Shown: piece after piece, positions 42,030-54,027 of the stretch
Numbering within the stretch: position 1 is the stretch's first letter
How the letters are laid out: each line of letters opens with the position of its first letter
Assembly (NCBI GenBank): GCA_037447655.1
Contig: JBBHKE010000159.1
Coordinates: forward strand, 588,041-652,040
Direction of reading: 5' to 3'
Source of the DNA: Zygnema cylindricum
Taxonomy: Eukaryota; Streptophyta; Zygnematophyceae; Zygnematales; Zygnemataceae
Length of the DNA stretch: 64,000 nt
Position numbers and translations under genes: made by a program
Notes under the pieces: generated by a model
The model's database searches: none
What the model was told of the DNA's origin: nothing
What the model saw: only the letters and a program-made list of their open reading frames with translations

Positions 42030-43007
42030 ACGGAGGATGATCATGATAGACCTAAGAAGATAAGAGATCTGAAATTGTCTATTAGTGAGGCACCATCGTT
42101 TTATGGTAAGAAGATTGATCAGTTGGATGCTTGGATTTTTCATATGGAGTATTAGTTGGAATATAGAAATTGTGATCGTGATGATTACACTTCTTTTGCT
42201 GTTAGCTGTTTGAAAGGCGATGCTCAGATTTGGTATTACACTCAAAGAATGTCTAAATTGATTCCTGATTATGCTAATTGGGAAAATTTTAAAACCGCGA
42301 TCAAATCGCGATTCTTGTCTATCACTTTTAAATCCAGAATGGAAGAAAAGTGGTTGAACTGTATGCAGACTTGATCTGTGAAGGATTACATTGTGGAATT
42401 TGACTCATCTAGCATTCACGTCATAGATTTGACTGATGAAATGGCTAAGTTGCATTTCTTAAATTATCTAAACCCTATACTCAAATCAGAATTGAAACAT
42501 CAAAAATTTAATAATTTGAAAGAATTACAAGATAAAGCATTGGAATTAGAGGATCATTTGGGGTGTAATCGGAAAACTAGATGACTTATGAGTAATTTGA
42601 ATGAAGTATCAGAGTGGGATGAGGGGGAATTTGTGGCTGAGGGTCTGAATGCTAGTTTGGTCAGTAGGCAAAATATTTTCAGGGGAAATCAGAAGGGTGG
42701 ACAGAGTGTTAATGCAGGAAACAAATTTAACAATAGAGGGGGATACATTAAAATTCATAAACCAAGCATTAATGCTCAGAAGCCTAACCTTATCATCCCC
42801 ACATGCACTATTTGTCAGAAAAAGGGTCATAGAGCATTTGAGTGTGCACAACTGAAAAAGATTAACTGTTATAACTGTGGAGAGGAGGGACATTTTAGTA
42901 GAGAGTGCACAAAACCCAAAAAGAAAGTCACTTGTTTCAAATGCGGAGGTCCAGATCATTACACTAAAAACTGTACAGATAAAGGTTCTCTTAAACAATC
43001 GATGTAA
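42030..43007 (+). pseudogene. Nested gypsy gag with three CCHC zinc knuckles
   Basis: Capsid-like sequence (SCLKGDAQIWYY, then WENFKTAIKSRF) is followed by three knuckles: CTICQKKGHRAFEC, CYNCGEEGHFSREC and CFKCGGPDHYTKNC. All three fit C-x2-C-x4-H-x4-C. The knuckles would bind element RNA. One knuckle is the common number in plant gypsy gag, so three is unusual. In-frame stops lie at about 42153, 42373 and 42582. Confidence 0.85.
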
Positions 43008-43097
43008 ATGAAGGTCTCCAAGAGGATATTGCATATACCTAGTTGAGCAAGAAGCCCAAGAGGTGGGAAACGGAAAGGACTAACTGAAAGTCCTCAG

Positions 43098-43600
43098 TTG
43101 AGTCAACCGGATCCAGAAGTTAAAGAGTTAACTCAGGAGGGCAAATTAATGAATGGAAAAGTTAAGATAACTGAATTTATTATGATTCTCGATACACTGC
43201 ATAGTTTAAAGAATCCTTCTGATAAAATTCTCAACAACAAACCTATGTTAGGACAGTTAAGTAATGATGACACCAGACACAATTTGATTAGATTCGAGTC
43301 ATTAGTGGAAAGAAAACCGTTGAGAGTAATGGTATATTCAGGTGCCACACATAGTTTTATTTCACATAGTTTGTAGAGGAAAATAAAATTCCTACTATCA
43401 TAATGGGAAAGCCTTAACATGTTCAAGTGGTAAATGGTAATAAGTCCACATTAGACTTACAAACTGACACGATAGAAGTTGATATCCAGGGTCATAAAAT
43501 GAAAGTTGTGTGTGGAATAATGAATTTAGGAAGTGAAGAACTAATTTTGGGAAAGCATTGGTTAATTGAACACAATCCTTAAATTAATTAGGAAATTAAC
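43098..43600 (+). pseudogene. Nested gypsy aspartic protease region
   Basis: The active-site stretch reads VMVYSGATHSFI. The family has D-S-G-A here, so the catalytic aspartate is replaced by tyrosine (GAT to TAT). Downstream, a stretch resembling EELILGKHWL is the usual second protease motif. Frame breaks lie between the parts. Confidence 0.7.
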
Positions 43601-43938
43601 ACCTTGAAAGTGAAGTCTGATAACGGTTGGAAGGTTTTGCAAGCATTATCTCCTAACAAATTGCATAGGAATCATATAAATAACATAACCGGATTGGGAG
43701 TGGGAGGTATGATATGTGCTAAACAATTTAAAAAGCACCTAAATGATAAAACAAATCATGCTTTCTTGTTATTAGTAACTGAGGCAGTTACTAATGAAAA
43801 GGGGGGAGAAAACATTAACATTGATGTCATCCCTAAATCAGACACCACTAAAACTCTCGAAGAACTAAAATCTGATTTTGAAACTGACATTAAAACATCT
43901 GATGTTGCTGTTAAAGATTTGATTTTTGAAATTTCAAG

Positions 43939-45081
43939 ATGTTTTTCCAAGTAATTTACCCTCAGAAAAGGCCACCTTCCCGAGATGTGGAACATATTAT
44001 TAACCTTGAACCAGGATGCAACCCTTCCGTCACAAGAATTTATAAGCACAGTTTATTTGAGCAAGAGAAATTAAAGAAACACATCAAAGAACTCCTACAG
44101 AAAAGACATATTAAGTCCAGCAAATCACCGTACAGAGCACCAGTTCTCTTCGTCAAAAAGAAGGACGGAACGTTGAGAATGTGTGTCGATTATCGTAGTC
44201 TGAAAAATATTACAGTGAAGGATAAGTATCCGTTACTTTTAATTTCTGATATGATAGATCATTTAAAAGGTGCTAAAGTATTTTTGTTGATTGACCTGCG
44301 TAGTGGCTTTAATCAGGTGCCAATTAGAATTGAAGATGTTGATAAAACTGCTTTCAAGACTAGGGTGGGTCATTTCGAATAGATAGTGATGCCATTCGGC
44401 TTAACGAATGCACCGCCTACTTACCAAAGATTAATGAACCAAACCTTTTCAGATTACATAGATGAGTTTGTCCAAGTGTTTATAGATGATATTTTAGTTT
44501 TCAGTGAATCTAAAGAACAACATGTAATTCATTTAAGAAGAGTGTTAGAAAGGTTAAGAGAAAGAAAATTACATGGAAAATTGTCAAAATCCACCTTTCT
44601 TAAAAGTGAACAATTATTTTTGGGACATATAGTTAGTGGGGAAGGTGTTAAAACAGATCCATCCAAAATTTTAGCAATCCAAAATTGGAAACAACCTACT
44701 AATGTCACAGAAGTTAGATCGTTTTTGGGATTGGCCATTTATTACACGAAATTTATCAAGAACCTCCGAATGATCGTTGCACCTTTGACGGATTTACTTC
44801 GGGAGAGGGAGACGTTTGTGTGGGGAGCTGATCATGAGAGAGCATTCGAGGAACTAAAAGGGAAGTTGACCTCTGCCCCTACACCGGTGTATCCTGACCT
44901 TGCTGGGGAATTTGAAGTTTTGATCACTACAGATGCATCTGATAAAGGTCTAGGTGCAGTTATAAGTCAAAAAGTCGGCAAACACGCTCATCCTATGCTT
45001 TTGAGTCCAAAAAATTCAATGATGGTGAAAACAACTATACAGCACAGGTGCATTGGTGAAATGGCGTTGTTATATGCATAA
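43939..45081 (+). pseudogene. Nested gypsy reverse transcriptase and start of RNase H
   Basis: Motifs in order: [65 protein letters not shown] and the catalytic FIDDILVFS. After these come FLGLAIYYTKFIKN and the RNase H start TDASDKGLGAVIS. A TAG codon at about 44380 interrupts the domain where the family has tryptophan (before VMPFG). A frameshift follows near 45060. Confidence 0.9.
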
Positions 45082-45514
45082 TAAAGAATTTACAGTTCAC
45101 TGTGATAATAAAACACTCTTTTATTTACAAAGATTAAGTGATGCACAGATTATGACTGGCAGACAGGTTAGGTGGATGCAAAAATTAGCATATTTCAAAT
45201 TTAATGTCAAACATATTCCTGGGAAGACAAATGTAGTCGCAGATCGTATAAGTAGATATTTTGAAATAAGTGTTATGGTTCAGGATGAATTGTTTTTAGA
45301 TACTGTTAGAAATGGTTATGATAAAGATCATTATTTTGCTGTGATTTGCATGAATATTTCGAGAGGGAATTCTGAACCATTGAATGAGAGGCATGTCAAA
45401 AACTTTAGACTAAAGGATGGTTTACTGTATTTGCAGATTGGGGATAGATTATGCATTCCTGAAATGGGAGACTTAAGAAAACAAATTTTATGGGAAGCTC
45501 ATGAGCATTTATGA
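45053..45514 (+). pseudogene. Nested gypsy RNase H C-terminal part and integrase zinc region
   Basis: It contains FTVHCDNKTLFYLQ, RWMQKLAYFKFNVKHIPGK and VVADRISR, the usual end of gypsy RNase H. Next comes the integrase zinc region start LRKQILWEAHEHL, which is cut by a TGA. It is in a different frame from the preceding segment. Confidence 0.85.
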
Positions 45515-45571
45515 CATCTAGGTCGAGGTAAAACTCTTAGTCGATTGCAAAGTAGATAATTTTAGCCTGGG

Positions 45572-46519
45572 ATGGCAAACGAGGTGTCAAAACATGTGGA
45601 AAGTTGTGTCTTTTGCCAACAAAGTAAACCTAGTACCCAAAAACCTAAAGGTCTCTTAAAACCTTTGGATATCTCTGAAAGACCGTGGGAATCTATCAAT
45701 ATGGATTTTATTGTCAAGTTGCTTGCTACATCTAAAAGGAATGACAATATCATGGTCGTAGTCGATAGGTTCACTAAAATGGCAATCTTTATCCCTTACA
45801 AAACCACTCATTCAGTTATAGATATTGCAAAGTTATATTTTGACAACGTGGTCAGACATCAGGAAGTCCCTCTATCTATAGTCAGTGATAGAGATTCTAA
45901 ATTTACGTATACTTTTTGGAAAGAATTACAACAAAATTTAGGCTTTGAATTGAAAATGAGTACCGCTTATCATCATCTGACAGATGGACAGACAGAAAGG
46001 ATGAACCGTACACTAGAGGAAATGCTTAGGACTGTTTGTAGTGGAATTCAGAACACATGGGAATCTAAACTGCCATTAATGGAATTTGCATACAATTCAT
46101 GTAAACACGCTAGTACAGGATTCTCACCATTTAAAGTTGCATACAGATACCAACCTAGAGAATCATTAGACTTAATAACAGGGGTCACTCAAGAGAATAT
46201 AGGTTATGGAATAGAGTTTTGGGAATATGTTCAAACAATTTGGAAAACTGTCCGAGATGCATTAGTGGAGGCACAAAGGAGGCAAGAATTAAATGCTAAC
46301 CGCAAACGAGGTGATTGGGTGTTACGCACAGGTGACAAGGTTTGGCTTTCTAAAACTCATTACAGGTGCAAGATTGAGGGACAATTGGATCCTACGGGGA
46401 AATTTGCTCCTAAGTACATTGGACCATTTACTGTAATCGAGATGATATTGTTAGTTGTTGCAAATTGGACTTTCCGCCTTCAACAAAAATTAATCCAGGG
46501 ATACACATCAGCCAATTGA
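45572..46519 (+). pseudogene. Nested gypsy integrase core
   Basis: 315 open codons. The zinc cysteines CVFCQQSK come first. The core has D in NMDFIV, D in SDRDSKF and E in DGQTERMNRTLEE, so the catalytic triad is intact. The C-terminal GPF-like motif appears as KYIGPFTVIE. A stop (TAG) lies just upstream at about 45559, where the family has W in the WPGM motif. Confidence 0.9.
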
Positions 46520-46579
46520 AACCAACGAAGCTTCGACCAACTGAAGGAGAATTGGAATTGGATCCCTCAATAAATATAG

Positions 46580-46740
46580 GACCTGAAGTCCACAAATGGG
46601 TAATAGATTAGGTTGGTCAACGATTCAAAGTCGGCGATACTATATTCTGGCAAATGCATTATCTAGGAAGGCCTGAGGATGAGTTGACTTTAGAGGATAA
46701 AAATTTTGAGTTTTTACAAGGTATTGGAGGGATAATAATA
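46580..46740 (+). pseudogene. Chromodomain-like tail of the nested gypsy element
   Basis: In another frame than the integrase, the sequence reads VGQRFKVGDTIFWQ, then HYLGRPEDELTLED. This resembles the strand-strand-acidic end of a chromodomain. Such a domain marks chromoviruses and binds modified histones. The frame has a stop near its start. Confidence 0.5.
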
Positions 46741-46806
46741 TAGAAGTCTCGTCTTGAGAATTAAAGGTGTTTTAACTGAGGTCAATTAAAAATAAGGAGG
46801 GGATGA

Positions 46807-47773
46807 TGTAACATTAATAGCGGATCGAACTTGTTTATTAAAGGGTATTTAGGTGTTAAGATTATAGAGTACTAAAATTGGTAGACGTCCGCGAAAGAAT
46901 CACGCTATTTGGAGTTATATTTTAAAAGTTATAGCGATGGGTGTATTTAGGTGACAGCGTGGAGTCTAAATAACAAGTGGGTATCATTGAAACGGGTTAA
47001 GGGTCAAATCAGTACCGAAATTACGCGTGTACGTTTCATAAAGTTCTAACGAAACGTTTAGTATGCACGGTGGTTCGTTTCGTACAAATTTTAGAATGAA
47101 ACGTCACTTTTACTTGAGTGAATTTCGTGGGAAGTTTCGCGTGCGAAATTTGTTACGCACGATCGTGCGAAGTCGCGTTTTTTTTGGCGAGCACTTTTGC
47201 ACGTAAATATTACGTAGTGAAACGTAATGTTTGATTGGTTAGTAAAATGCTAAGTAGTTAGTAAGAGATTTCGCACGTTTTTGCATTGGACATTGTGAGT
47301 CCTTGCTGATCAATGACTGGCCTAGGTAAAAGCCTGTTGAAGCGGATCGTTGAATCAGGTCTGGCGAGTCAGGGCGATGATGGATAAATAGTTAAGTGTA
47401 ACAAGAGAGTAGACATCTTTTCATTTGGAAAAGTTTGTGGAAATTTCGTCTGATCTTGGTCCTAAGCGATTAATACCAAATTGGAGAAAAGGCATTTTTG
47501 CATTGAAATCTCTTATTAACTAAATATTGTTTTGGTAGTAAGGAGATAGAATTATTAAGAGTGGAGAGTAGTGTAAAACACTTTAATAAAAGGGTTGAGC
47601 CACGAGGGCAAGAGACCAAGCTAATGTTACGTGGACAGAAGCTTCTTCTAATTTAAAGTTTATCCTTATATGAGTGTGGTCCAATGTGGATGTGTATTTT
47701 CCAATGCATGGAGTGTGTGGTTGGGATTTTTTGTAGTAATGAGATTTTCTGAGAAGAAGGAGATCCTGTTACA
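46807..47773 (+). repeat. 3' LTR of the nested gypsy element
   Basis: 967 bp, TGTAAC...GTTACA. Homologous to 40029-40985 and directly preceded by the polypurine tract. Confidence 0.9.
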
Positions 47774-48863
47774 GGTCCCCTCCCCCTTCTCGTTCCTTGC
47801 GTTTCAGCTGCTTCCGTGTTCTTTCGGCACATTCTTTCTCAAACTCCTTTTGCTTGATAGCGAGTTCCGCGTTGATCTTCCGGGGCATCGTTTCCAACCG
47901 TGACCGGTTTGGTTGCAGTTCACGCAGTTGTACATGTATACTTTTTCAACCGCAGCTATTGCATGTTGCAATCTCGTCTCAACTTCTTGTTTCCCCTTAT
48001 TATTCCGCAAAACCTAGAGTTCTGTTTGTTCCTCTTGGTTATAAGAGGATTCCCCCGTGAATCCTGCGAAGTTGGCTCGCACTTTGCTGGTAACAATTTT
48101 TTTTTTGGCCTCGCTGTTTACAAATAATCATATAACTTCATTGCAGCCAATGAAATATCTTGCGCCGTGTGATTCCTGTCGTGGATTGCATGACTCGCAC
48201 TCTTATTGTCAAGAGCTGCCTGTCTTGTTGGTCCGAACGAATTTCGAACAACGGCATAATATTTCATGGCCATGGCTGGTGTGTCAATGGTAGACAACTT
48301 GGTCTTATGACAAAGGCTCGGGAGGCGCTAGAACAACGTATGCGGGGTTTCATTTTTCAAACATCAGAACTCCGTCAATTCCTTAATTGCACTTTCGTTC
48401 TTATTGGTACAAAGGAGGCTCCAGGCGTCTAGCTGAGTGGTGCAAAGAGTTGGGTTGGCCACCATCCGGGTAGCTGCCTCAGCGTCCTGTACAACCTGCA
48501 GATGGTTAACAAAGGCTTTTTCTTGGGCTTGGAGTTTCATGTCCATAGTGAAAGTGGCGGTAACGAGACTGCTGCGGCGGCAGCCAAGTCGGTGGCTGCG
48601 TCAAGGGCTTCGGCGTCAAGCGCCGAATTTGAGATTTTGATGTTAAGAGCCATCAAAGAGGGTAGACGCTCCTTATAGTCGGCCAAAGCTCCTCCAGCTA
48701 GATAGTTTGCCATCATAGGAAAAAGAGTGGTCTCACAATCCCCTAGGATGGCCCCTCCCCTGTATTTGTTAATTTCGGACTGCGTGAAGGATTTCCACAA
48801 CATTTCAAAATTTGAAAAAACGATCTCCGAGCTTTCTCCCGTAAAGATCGTTATATCCCCCAT
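47774..48863 (-). pseudogene. Gypsy composite gag with zinc knuckle
   Basis: The capsid-like part (48537-48863) starts MGDITIFTGESSEIVFSNF and contains FTQSEINKYRGGAILG. A helical part is at 48364-48546. The zinc knuckle (47804-48010) reads CVNCNQTGHGWKRC, fitting C-x2-C-x4-H-x4-C. A 28-bp tandem duplication lies at about 48900-48955. The nested element cuts the sequence just after the knuckle. Confidence 0.7.
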
Positions 48864-48989
48864 TACTTTCTCCTCCCCAGCAAGGTTGGTGAACTATGGA
48901 AAGGTTGGTTTGGTGGGGCTGACAAACTGAGGTTGGTTTGGTGGGGCTGACAAACTGAGCCAGTGAAATTGCTTCGGGATCTCCCCCTT

Positions 48990-50563
48990 CTATATCCAAA
49001 CCTTTTTCTCCTCCGGGTGTAACAGCTGGGATCCTCCCCCCCCCATTGATGATGGTTTTGCTGTCAAAGGAGGTGTGGAATTTCTTGCTCCTCTATATTC
49101 ATGAGTGTATTGTTCCTCTCTTAGAACTGTCTCTACCGATGGGATGTGGAGACGAGGATTGTTCAAAGGCCTTTGTGGAACAGACGGTGGCGGAGACGGA
49201 GACGTAGACTGTTGGGGCTCGGTAGGATGAGGAGTCTGTCTCCTGGTTCGCCTCTTGGATGTCTCAAGAGGTAAAGTTCCTGAGATGGTACAAGGAGAAC
49301 GCCGGTGAGGAGGAGAATAGGCAAAGACATCGTATTTGTAGGGCAAAACAAGCGAGTCCGTTGACCCACGGATTGCCGCAGCAGGAGAAATAGATGGTGA
49401 AGGAGAAGAGGTAAGAGCACGGGATTGTGGAGATTGTCCAGCTGGAGAAAAGGGAGGAGTGAATGCCTTTAAGGGAATGTGAGCCCTTTCGTCCGGTCAT
49501 AATTCCACCAAGGCTTCTACTGCGAAAGCGTCTTCCACCGAAACAACAGTTGACACTCCTAGAAAAGAAGCAGCAATGTCGGAAGTATATCTACACCCAA
49601 ACCCTTCCCATTAGGTCTTCTGGTTCCACCCCCTTCAGGTTGAAGATGGGTATCTTGGTTAGTCTCCGAAGGAGGCATCCCTAGTGGCGTTTATGAGATA
49701 GATGTGGGTTTCTGAACCGGTGTTCTGGGGTATGATCTTGTCCAAGGAGAAGTGAGCCTTTACACGGTGAGAAGTCCACCGGACCTACGCCTCGCTTCCT
49801 GTATAAAGTTCAACGCTTTTTTCCATAAAGCCCGTCTTCCCTTTTCTAAAGCCTCCCAATCCACCCTAACTAGTCCACCCCCCGTTGGCGCCGGATCCTG
49901 TGCTTTCACTATTTCCACCAACTCTTGAGTCGTGCTAACCACCTTAGTCAGATCTGCAATCCCCATGCCTAGAACTTCCGGATCTTTTTCCCTGATACTC
50001 CACAATTCTCTCGGAGGTCGAACGATTGAGGCAAGTGGAGGAGGTTTCATTGGTGCGGTTGGCCAAGTAGGAGGTAACGTTTCTTCCTTAACTACCGGTG
50101 TGAACCTGCCTTTAGTGTCACGGTGGTCGAACCGGTGCACTCTCTTGGGATCTGGTGACCCCCGCTTGCTGGTTCCTTCTCTGGCCCGGGCGCGAGATGT
50201 CGCCCTGCCCCTCGACAGTCTACTGGTTGCAGTGTCTTGAGATCGGGTGGGCTGCTGGTGTGAAGTCGATGACCTCCCCTGTTGCTCCAGGATTGAGGTT
50301 GAAGAGTCACTCTTTGATGAACTACTCAATATTTCTACTACACCTCCCACTGGGCGTACGATCCTGGCTCGATCAGACCTGGCTACCCGCTGCACCAACT
50401 CCTTCTTAACCTTCAACTCATGGAGATTGTGGAGGGTTAAGATTTCTTTGCGACTTGGCCGGTTAGGACCCGCCAAAATTTTGGGATCCATGTATATCTC
50501 AGCTATCAAAGCCTTAGATCTCGTATGGCGTCCTACTTCGAAGGGTGACGGGGGACCGCTCAC
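48990..50563 (-). pseudogene. Gypsy composite N-terminal region, proline- and arginine-rich
   Basis: The longest frame (49760-50563, 267 codons) starts MSGPPSPFEVGRHTRSKALI and holds basic RS/RA-rich stretches and a tryptophan-containing helical tail (VDWEALEKGRRALWKKALNF). A second, proline-rich frame lies at 48990-49346. I recognise no domain. The position between the 5' LTR-like block and the capsid suggests an extra leader protein or a long gag N terminus. Confidence 0.5.
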
Positions 50564-51018
50564 TTATGTGCCAAGCCCTTCCTACGTGATTTAGGGGATA
50601 ATGTAGGTCTCTCCACCTTCCCCGCGGCCCTAGATCTGGCATCCTCGCACAAAGTTGGGAAATTCTTAGGAGAAAAGACAAGTAGAGATGGAGGAGAGGG
50701 TTGCCTCACTGGCTATTTTGGAGGAGTCTCAACGGTAACAGCCTCTGGCATTATTCCCTGAAAAAATTGCTCTATGTTTCAAGTTGAGGCAAAGGGAACT
50801 GATGCCTCGGGCATGTGGGACTCTTCCTCGTGTGCTACTGCTTCTTGCCTCTCTTGCTTTTCCGGTCTGACACGTGAAAGATCCCGATCCGTATCCTGAA
50901 CTTCTCCTCCTCCCATAGCTGACAGGAACAGAGGAGCTAAATCCCTTTATGAAAGTACTCTGCCCTAACACCTATCCTCTTTAACCTAAAGAGATAGGTT
51001 GCTTTTTCAATACTGTGC

Positions 51019-52200
51019 TGATCCGCCGCAAGCCCACTAAATGCTACACTCTTTAATACTATCCCAAAGATGGAAAGGGAATGTTGGTCGTCAAATTCGA
51101 CCCACAAGAACTCCGGACAGAAACGAAGGACGACCACAACAGTGCGCAAATAACTCCCACGCAGAAATATAGAAACAATAAATATCGGCTTTTTCAGATT
51201 AAACAATATCACCCTTCCCGTGAAAATAGAAATAAAGATATAAATCAATGAAAATGGTGAAGCAAGCTCACATACCCTAGAGTGCAAGGAAGACAAAAAT
51301 TAGAAGAAGAAACCTCTCCAAATTGCCTTGAAGACTGATATGATTCTCCTTCAACCCTCGGTTTCGCTGTACGGATCCAATTAGACTCTTCTAAGTTTCA
51401 AATAGCGAAAGTCCAAACCGCCCAAAGAGAGGATAGTGCCAACCACCCACCCGAGCTACGATTTCCACAAAAGACAATCCAAAACAAAGATGGCAATAGA
51501 GTCCAGGACACAATGCAACAGTTCTCCAACAGAAAGATTGATTGAATTCTCTGGGGGTTTTCTCAGGAGACATTACTGAAAAAACAACCTGTATCGTTCG
51601 ACCAAAAGTGCCTTAAACCAGCAAAGTTTGTCCTACTACAAGTGCCAAAGTCAAGCAATACCAGAAGCCAATCAGCGGCCAGAAATTGTTATCGTACAGA
51701 CATAAGATAAAACAGGTTGTACTACACTTAGGGCAAAAAGCTAGGCGACTAGCTCCGGGTGGATTTGAAGCCAAATGTCCTCCTATGATACACTCATGAG
51801 CCACAAAGTCCTGAATTAACGTGAAACGCCTAACTTTGATCCAAAGTAATAAATGCTTTGCCCGTCTGGTGGACCTGAACTAACATCCTACTGTCACCGA
51901 ACAGCAAAATCTATAGGTCTATCCCAAAAGTTACGTGGCGTTCCACAATGTACCCCCCACAAAGACAGGTGGAAACTGGTCGCATGTAGCAGAATGGAAA
52001 TCTTTGAAGCGAAATAACTCCGTCTTCCGACCTCCGTTAGGGGCGAAATAAAGTGCGTTCCGCTCAGTTTGGTAAATAAAAGATTTTTTTTCCGGTAGGG
52101 TGCACTCACTCCTCCGTACTTTGAGGACCGTACCGGTTCAAAAGGGTTCGGAAATCCTTGGTGATATAAATGTGTGCCGGAAACGCACACGAGCCTGACA
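51019..52200 (-). repeat. Right (5') LTR-like block of the gypsy composite
   Basis: 1182 bp, TGTCAGGC...GCGGATCA in minus orientation, matching 32001-33175. No recognisable primer binding site follows it on the minus strand (GCACAGTATTG), and no repeat A lies beside it. Confidence 0.78.
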
Positions 52201-53300
52201 ATGATCCAAAATAGACGGATATAACAACCTCACATGTGGCATAGGCGATGGGCCATTGGACAAAGTGGAATAAGTCCACCGAAAACCATCAAAATCTTTG
52301 TTAAATAATATCCTATCAGATCTGCTTTATTGTCCATTGACATTCATAGTCTCCCGCGCTTTTCATTTTTTAAATTGTAATTTGTAACCAATTATTATGA
52401 CTATTAAAAAATTACAAATATTTATTTCAACTACTGCCATTTTTAAAATTCAATGCCTATAATCACACGCATATAAAAATAGAGAACACTATAAAAGAAA
52501 ACAAGTTAGGTTTTTTTTTAATGTGCGACTATCAAGTAGTCGTCTGCTTTGTCTTCATTTTTTACAATTGGATGTCTTTTTAACAAGTTTAGCTTTAACC
52601 CCTTCGCTTTATTCGGAGATTGTTACCTCATCCTATGTCTTTTAGTTTTGCGAATATAGTTTATTTGTCAAAAAATGACATCAATACTATAATCAGCCTA
52701 CTCCACCCTTTAAGACATTGAGGACCACACATAATGTTGTAAACTATTAATGTGTTTGTCGAAAAAAAGCGAGCAAAACAATGACCATTTTACACTCTTG
52801 AAAAGAAGAGGCTTCGGTGGCAACAATATACCTGAAACAAATGTCGTCTTTTCCTGGATACTAAAGAATATGATGTAAAGATTGCACTGAAAAGATAAGT
52901 CGAGTCAAAATGCACAATACTTAAAATTAAAAACTGTATTTAACTTATGATTAACAATTGCACATTGTCACCATGAACTATATATTTCCATTGTGAAAGA
53001 AACTTCAAGCAACAAAATAATAAGTTAAACCAGATACAAACCCTAAACTACCAACCTTTAATAATTACACAACGTGAATCCTCACCAATGACGAAACAAA
53101 GAATGTAAAAAATAATCTAGAACTAAGGGTAACCTGTTTTTCAAACTAAAAGTAAGAAAGAAACTTCAAGTTTTTTAATATAACAAAGCTACCACTACTA
53201 AAAAACTTCATAGAATTGATTATTTAAGTTGAAAAACAACATTTTCTACTCTAAGAGAAATTATGAACAACAAAATAAATGTTAAACTAAATAAACACCT
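52201..53300. other. AT-rich DNA, nothing recognised
   Basis: No open frame of note, no clear repeat, no RNA gene. A T-run lies at about 52511-52519. Confidence 0.4.
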
Positions 53301-54027
53301 TAATTTGCTTACCGACACGAGGTGGACATTTGAAACAGTCCCTTCCAACAAAAAATAAACGAGTATAATTAGTGGTCAAAAAGTGATAAAAACGGGAAGA
53401 AAGAAAAAAAAGCCAATAAAAAAAAAGCAAAAAACGAAAAATGAAGAGTTTGACGATATTGGTGTAAGCTCTCAATCCACAAATGACAAATGGACCGAAA
53501 GCGAGGCATTGATGCTGATTTCTTCTAAAGTGGATGAGATGTAAAAGGAAAAGATGAATGGGTTGCAAACCACGCATCGCTCCGCGGAATAAGTGAAGAT
53601 TATTAAGTCTTCAATTGGAAAGAGTTAATGTGTTGAAAACTTATAAAGAATGTAGACAAAAGTAAGAGAATGTTCCAAAAGACTACAAAAAGGTAAAAGA
53701 TTGGCTGACAAAAATCGCAAGTTGGAATAAAGATTATTAGGTAATAACTAAGTATAATAGGACAGATAGAAAATTGCCCGGTAGTTTTGGGGGACGATTG
53801 TAACCACCAATAGATGAAACAATAGGTGGTAATGAAAATATTACACCAACACATGTATGAGATACATTCATGCTTAACTTAGACTGGTCATACACGGTTG
53901 AAGAAAATAACGGTGCAATGACAAATAACTCTTTCTATGAGACACCAACTAATAGTCCTTTGCTCGAAAACAACTACAATAACAGTAGCAGGAAAAAACG
54001 AAAATTGAAAACAACGAGTTTTTAGAA
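53300..54027 (+). pseudogene. Dead trihelix/Myb-like DNA-binding protein gene
   Basis: Plus-strand reading shows a lysine-rich NLS-like segment, then DKWTESEALMLISSK, the first helix of a trihelix (SANT-like) domain. Further on come LKTYKECRQK, ENVPKDYKKVKDWLTKI and an acidic, asparagine-rich C terminus ending in a KKRKLK motif. Stops lie inside. At least three (TGA near 53599, TAA near 53662 and TAG near 53738) stand where the trihelix pattern expects tryptophan. There is also one frameshift, near 53590. It could be a host transcription factor copy or the Myb-like partner protein of a PIF/Harbinger transposon. Confidence 0.6.

Larger units (their letters stand above)
40029..47773 (+). mobile_element. 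Nested Ty3/gypsy element with both LTRs
   Basis: LTRs are 40029-40985 and 46807-47773, with TGTAAC...GTTACA ends (the 5' copy ends GTTAGA). A primer site TGGTATCGGAGC is at 40988 and a polypurine tract aaggaggggatga at about 46794-46806. Flanks are GGTCT (40024-40028) and GGTCC (47774-47778), a 5-bp duplication with one change. The interior carries gag with three zinc knuckles, protease, reverse transcriptase, RNase H, integrase and a chromodomain-like tail, all broken by stops. The LTRs differ by substitutions and small indels, so the insertion is not recent. Confidence 0.92.
32001..52200 (-). mobile_element. Ty3/gypsy-like composite element, interrupted by a nested gypsy element
   Basis: LTR-like blocks of about 1.18 kb lie at both ends in the same orientation. 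Minus-strand content is a proline/arginine-rich region and gag with a zinc knuckle (50563-47804), then the nested 7.7-kb insertion. After that come a second leader and gag-like start (39890-39273), protease region, reverse transcriptase, RNase H, integrase and a PHD-like C terminus (33508). Without the nested element it would be about 12.4 kb. Two gag-like regions and a second leader suggest it may be a recombinant of two elements. All frames are broken. Confidence 0.7.
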
